DNA from: Gallionella sp. UBA6045
GTDB lineage: Bacteria; Pseudomonadota; Gammaproteobacteria; Burkholderiales; Gallionellaceae
Direction of reading: 5' to 3'
Assembly (NCBI GenBank): GCA_002429165.1
Contig: DIYV01000099.1
Coordinates: 1-8,969 of the forward strand
DNA length: 8,969 bases
The notes under the pieces were generated by a model. The model worked only from the letters and a program-made list of their open reading frames with translations, was not told the DNA's origin and did not search any database. This document shows, one piece after another, positions 7,561 through 8,969 of this stretch; positions within the stretch are counted from its first letter, which is position 1; every line of letters starts with the position of its first letter. The position numbers and the translations under genes were made by a program.

Positions 7561-8120
7561 TGCAGTATCGCTATGGTGAGGGGTAAGGTGACCGCGCGGC
7601 GCAGCGCATCATTGCTGCCATAGCTGCCATTCCCGCAATTTACCGCAGGGGAGGTGGTTGGGTTCAAGCCCTGCCATGCCACCGCGACCAGATACTGCCC
7701 GGGAACGCCGCTTGCCGCCGGGGTGATCTGAAGGATACAGCCGCGCGCGCCGATCATTGCGCCGACCTTGTTGTTGTTGTTTGCAGTGTCGACTTCAGCG
7801 GCACCCAGCAGGGCGTTGTTCCATTCGCACTCGTCATCAGCCGCGCTTCCCGTACCGCCAGAGGTACAACCGGCATAACCGGTATTGCCGGTCCCGAGAG
7901 GGGTGGTGGTGACGTAGTTGACGGCATTGGCCCGATTGTCATTGATCCGGCCCGCCATGTCTTGCAGCAGCACCAGAGCCTGCGAACGCTGATAGGATTC
8001 CATTTGCGCGGTGAGCGCGCGGAATTGCAAGCCGGCCAGGCCCAATAATCCGATCACCAGGATCACGATGGTCACCAACACCTCGATCAGGCTAAAGCCT
8101 TTATGCAGACGGGTCATCAT
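7557..8120 (-). CDS. pilV: PilV-type minor pilin
   Basis: PilV is a minor pilin of the type IVa pilus initiation complex. The product has a short leader MMTRLHKG, then the cleavage site G/FSLIEVL with glutamate at mature position 5. The hydrophobic helix VTIVILVIGLLGLAGLQFRAL continues into QMESYQRSQALVLLQDMAGRINDNR, a signature stretch of PilV proteins. The C-terminal domain has four cysteines, in GCTSGG, DECEW, GCILQI and NCGNG. Start choice: reading begins at any of three ATGs (8126, 8120, 8117). I chose 8120 (187 residues) because it forms an ATGA overlap with the fimT stop, as pilW does with pilV, and has AGGGGG seven bases upstream. For 8126 that same tract is almost adjacent to the ATG. 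The alternatives change only the leader, not the mature protein. Confidence 0.92.
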   Translation of the reverse strand: MMTRLHKGFSLIEVLVTIVILVIGLLGLAGLQFRALTAQMESYQRSQALVLLQDMAGRINDNRANAVNYVTTTPLGTGNTGYAGCTSGGTGSAADDECEWNNALLGAAEVDTANNNNKVGAMIGARGCILQITPAASGVPGQYLVAVAWQGLNPTTSPAVNCGNGSYGSNDALRRAVTLPLTIAILQ

Positions 8121-8623
8121 GGACATACCCCCTGGCGTGTGCGCGGCATCCCGCTCAGCTCAATCGTGACGCAGCGGACAAACGGGGTCGGCGTCGTTAC
8201 GCCGGAGGCATCGATCTGAAATTTAGCGGTAGAGGCCGTTCTTCCGTTGCCACTGTAGACAACCTGCACCGGCGAAGAAAGACCGGTTATGGTCATGGCA
8301 ACGCCGCTGATGTAATTCTGTGTGCGGATCGGCACGACGCCGCTCGCTGCCGCCGAAATATTCCAGCCGCGTTCGTTCTTTGCGTTCGTTGCAATGGCCA
8401 GTGTGACATTGGTGTTGCGTTTGATCGCCTCGCTGCGGGTCAGGCTGAGGCCGGAAAACAACTCATAGCCGGCATTTTTAACCCGCTGGCTCTGGCTCAG
8501 GGACTTGAAGCTGGGCAAGGCAATCGTCGTCAGTATGCCAACCACGGTCAGCACCACCAGCAGCTCGATCAGCGTGAAGCCGGAAACGGATGTGCCTGTG
8601 GCGGATGTGGAGGAGGATTTCAT
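8117..8623 (-). CDS. fimT: FimT/FimU-type minor pilin (GspH domain)
   Basis: FimT/FimU proteins are GspH-like minor pseudopilins that join the type IV pilus initiation complex. Some FimT proteins also bind DNA during natural transformation. From the chosen start the 168-residue product has a 15-residue leader (MKSSSTSATGTSVSG), the cleavage site G/FTLIELL with glutamate at mature position 5, and the helix VVLTVVGILTTIALPSF. The GspH-type segment follows, including NAGYELFSGLSLTRSEAIKR. Two cysteines lie near the C-terminus (RCVTIELSG...GVCP), the usual FimT ending. A longer reading from 8671 would overlap pilE by about 38 bases and add 16 residues; I prefer 8623, which has Lys in position 2 and sits 10 bases after the pilE stop, although its Shine-Dalgarno is weak. 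Whether it acts as FimU (assembly) or FimT (DNA uptake) cannot be told here. Confidence 0.88.
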   Translation of the reverse strand: MKSSSTSATGTSVSGFTLIELLVVLTVVGILTTIALPSFKSLSQSQRVKNAGYELFSGLSLTRSEAIKRNTNVTLAIATNAKNERGWNISAAASGVVPIRTQNYISGVAMTITGLSSPVQVVYSGNGRTASTAKFQIDASGVTTPTPFVRCVTIELSGMPRTRQGVCP

Positions 8624-8633
8624 TTTTCGGTTG

Positions 8634-8969
8634 TTACCATTTGCCGGCCGGGCCCTTGTTGCCGAGATCATCCAGTGTCAGCGTCCCGTCGTTTACCTGC
8701 TTGCTGCCCGCAACCGGGGTCGCCGTAATGGTATAGGAAGGAGGAGGGCCGGCGACGGGGGTGATCGTGATGGTGTAATTCTTCGAAACGTTGGGTGGGG
8801 CTGTCATCGACAGTGTGGCCAGGTCGGGCGCGTAAGAACGCGCATCCAGCAAATACTGCTTCTCGCGGTTTGCCACATCCATCATGAAGGCCTCGGCGGC
8901 AGCCCGGTTGCCCCGGATCACATACTGCGAATATTGCGGGATGGCGATCGCGGAAAGGATCGCAATCAC
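8634..8969 (-). CDS. pilE: PilE-type minor pilin, 5' end outside window
   Basis: PilE is a minor pilin of the type IVa system that links the priming complex to the major pilin fibre. The reading frame runs off the right edge; the first visible codon (GTG, 8967-8969) is an internal valine near mature position 12. The leader and about eleven mature residues, including Glu5, are therefore missing. The visible 111 residues start with the helix IAILSAIAIPQY and continue with RGNRAAAEAFMMDVANREKQYLLDARSYAPD in pieces typical of COG4968-type PilE. The C-terminal sheet has the motif YTIT-TPVAG twice and ends DGTLTLDDLGNKGPAGKW. No cysteine is present in the visible part, although many relatives have a C-terminal disulfide loop. 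It is the most upstream operon gene seen here, 10 bases before fimT. A major pilin is less likely, given the context and the C-terminal motif. Confidence 0.85.
   Translation of the reverse strand: MIAILSAIAIPQYSQYVIRGNRAAAEAFMMDVANREKQYLLDARSYAPDLATLSMTAPPNVSKNYTITITPVAGPPPSYTITATPVAGSKQVNDGTLTLDDLGNKGPAGKW

Noticed and set aside
8624..8671. Longer fimT start at 8671
   Set aside because: It would overlap pilE by about 38 bases and lengthen the prepilin leader to 31 residues; the downstream ATG at 8623 gives a normal leader and a clean junction.
1..8969. CRISPR arrays, insertion sequences, tRNA or rRNA genes, attachment sites
   Set aside because: No direct repeat arrays, terminal inverted repeats, transposase or integrase motifs or RNA gene sequences were seen on either strand; the genes are contiguous and consistent in composition.

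Overview
The window comes from a betaproteobacterial-type chromosome. By eye the G+C content is moderate, in the mid-50s. It carries a pyruvate kinase, a class II fructose-bisphosphate aldolase of the 'Calvin cycle' (CbbA/Fba) subtype, and a type IVa minor-pilin/PilY1 cluster with betaproteobacterial sequence style. An autotrophic or chemolithotrophic member of the Nitrosomonadales/Gallionellaceae group would fit. That placement is inference from gene style, not a database match.

Region 1 (1-1773, + strand) is central carbon metabolism: the last 209 codons of pyruvate kinase (pyk), a 78-base gap, then a complete fba behind a strong AGGAGG ribosome-binding site. The two are probably co-transcribed. 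Region 2 (1774-1920) is the short convergent intergenic region. It holds one near-symmetrical hairpin with A- and T-tracts on both sides, which can end transcription from both directions, and two smaller hairpins just past the pilY1 stop.

Region 3 (1921-8969, - strand) is a tightly packed operon, read right to left: pilE (5' end outside the window), fimT, pilV, pilW, pilX, pilY1. Gene junctions are ATGA overlaps or gaps of 2 to 19 bases. Known biology of these families says that the minor pilins (FimT/FimU, PilV, PilW, PilX, PilE) are processed by prepilin peptidase and form an initiation complex in the inner membrane. That complex primes pilus assembly and carries the large PilY1 adhesin/mechanosensor at the pilus tip. 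The promoter of this operon lies beyond the right edge.

I found no CRISPR array, mobile element, RNA gene or unknown system; this is mostly an ordinary region. The features most worth a second look are within the proteins. PilY1 has a three-unit, twelve-cysteine repeat inserted in its von Willebrand A region, and both its MIDAS motif and its C-terminal calcium loop look degenerate. PilX and PilW each carry an Asp-rich calcium-type loop. The visible part of PilE lacks cysteines and contains an internal repeat.
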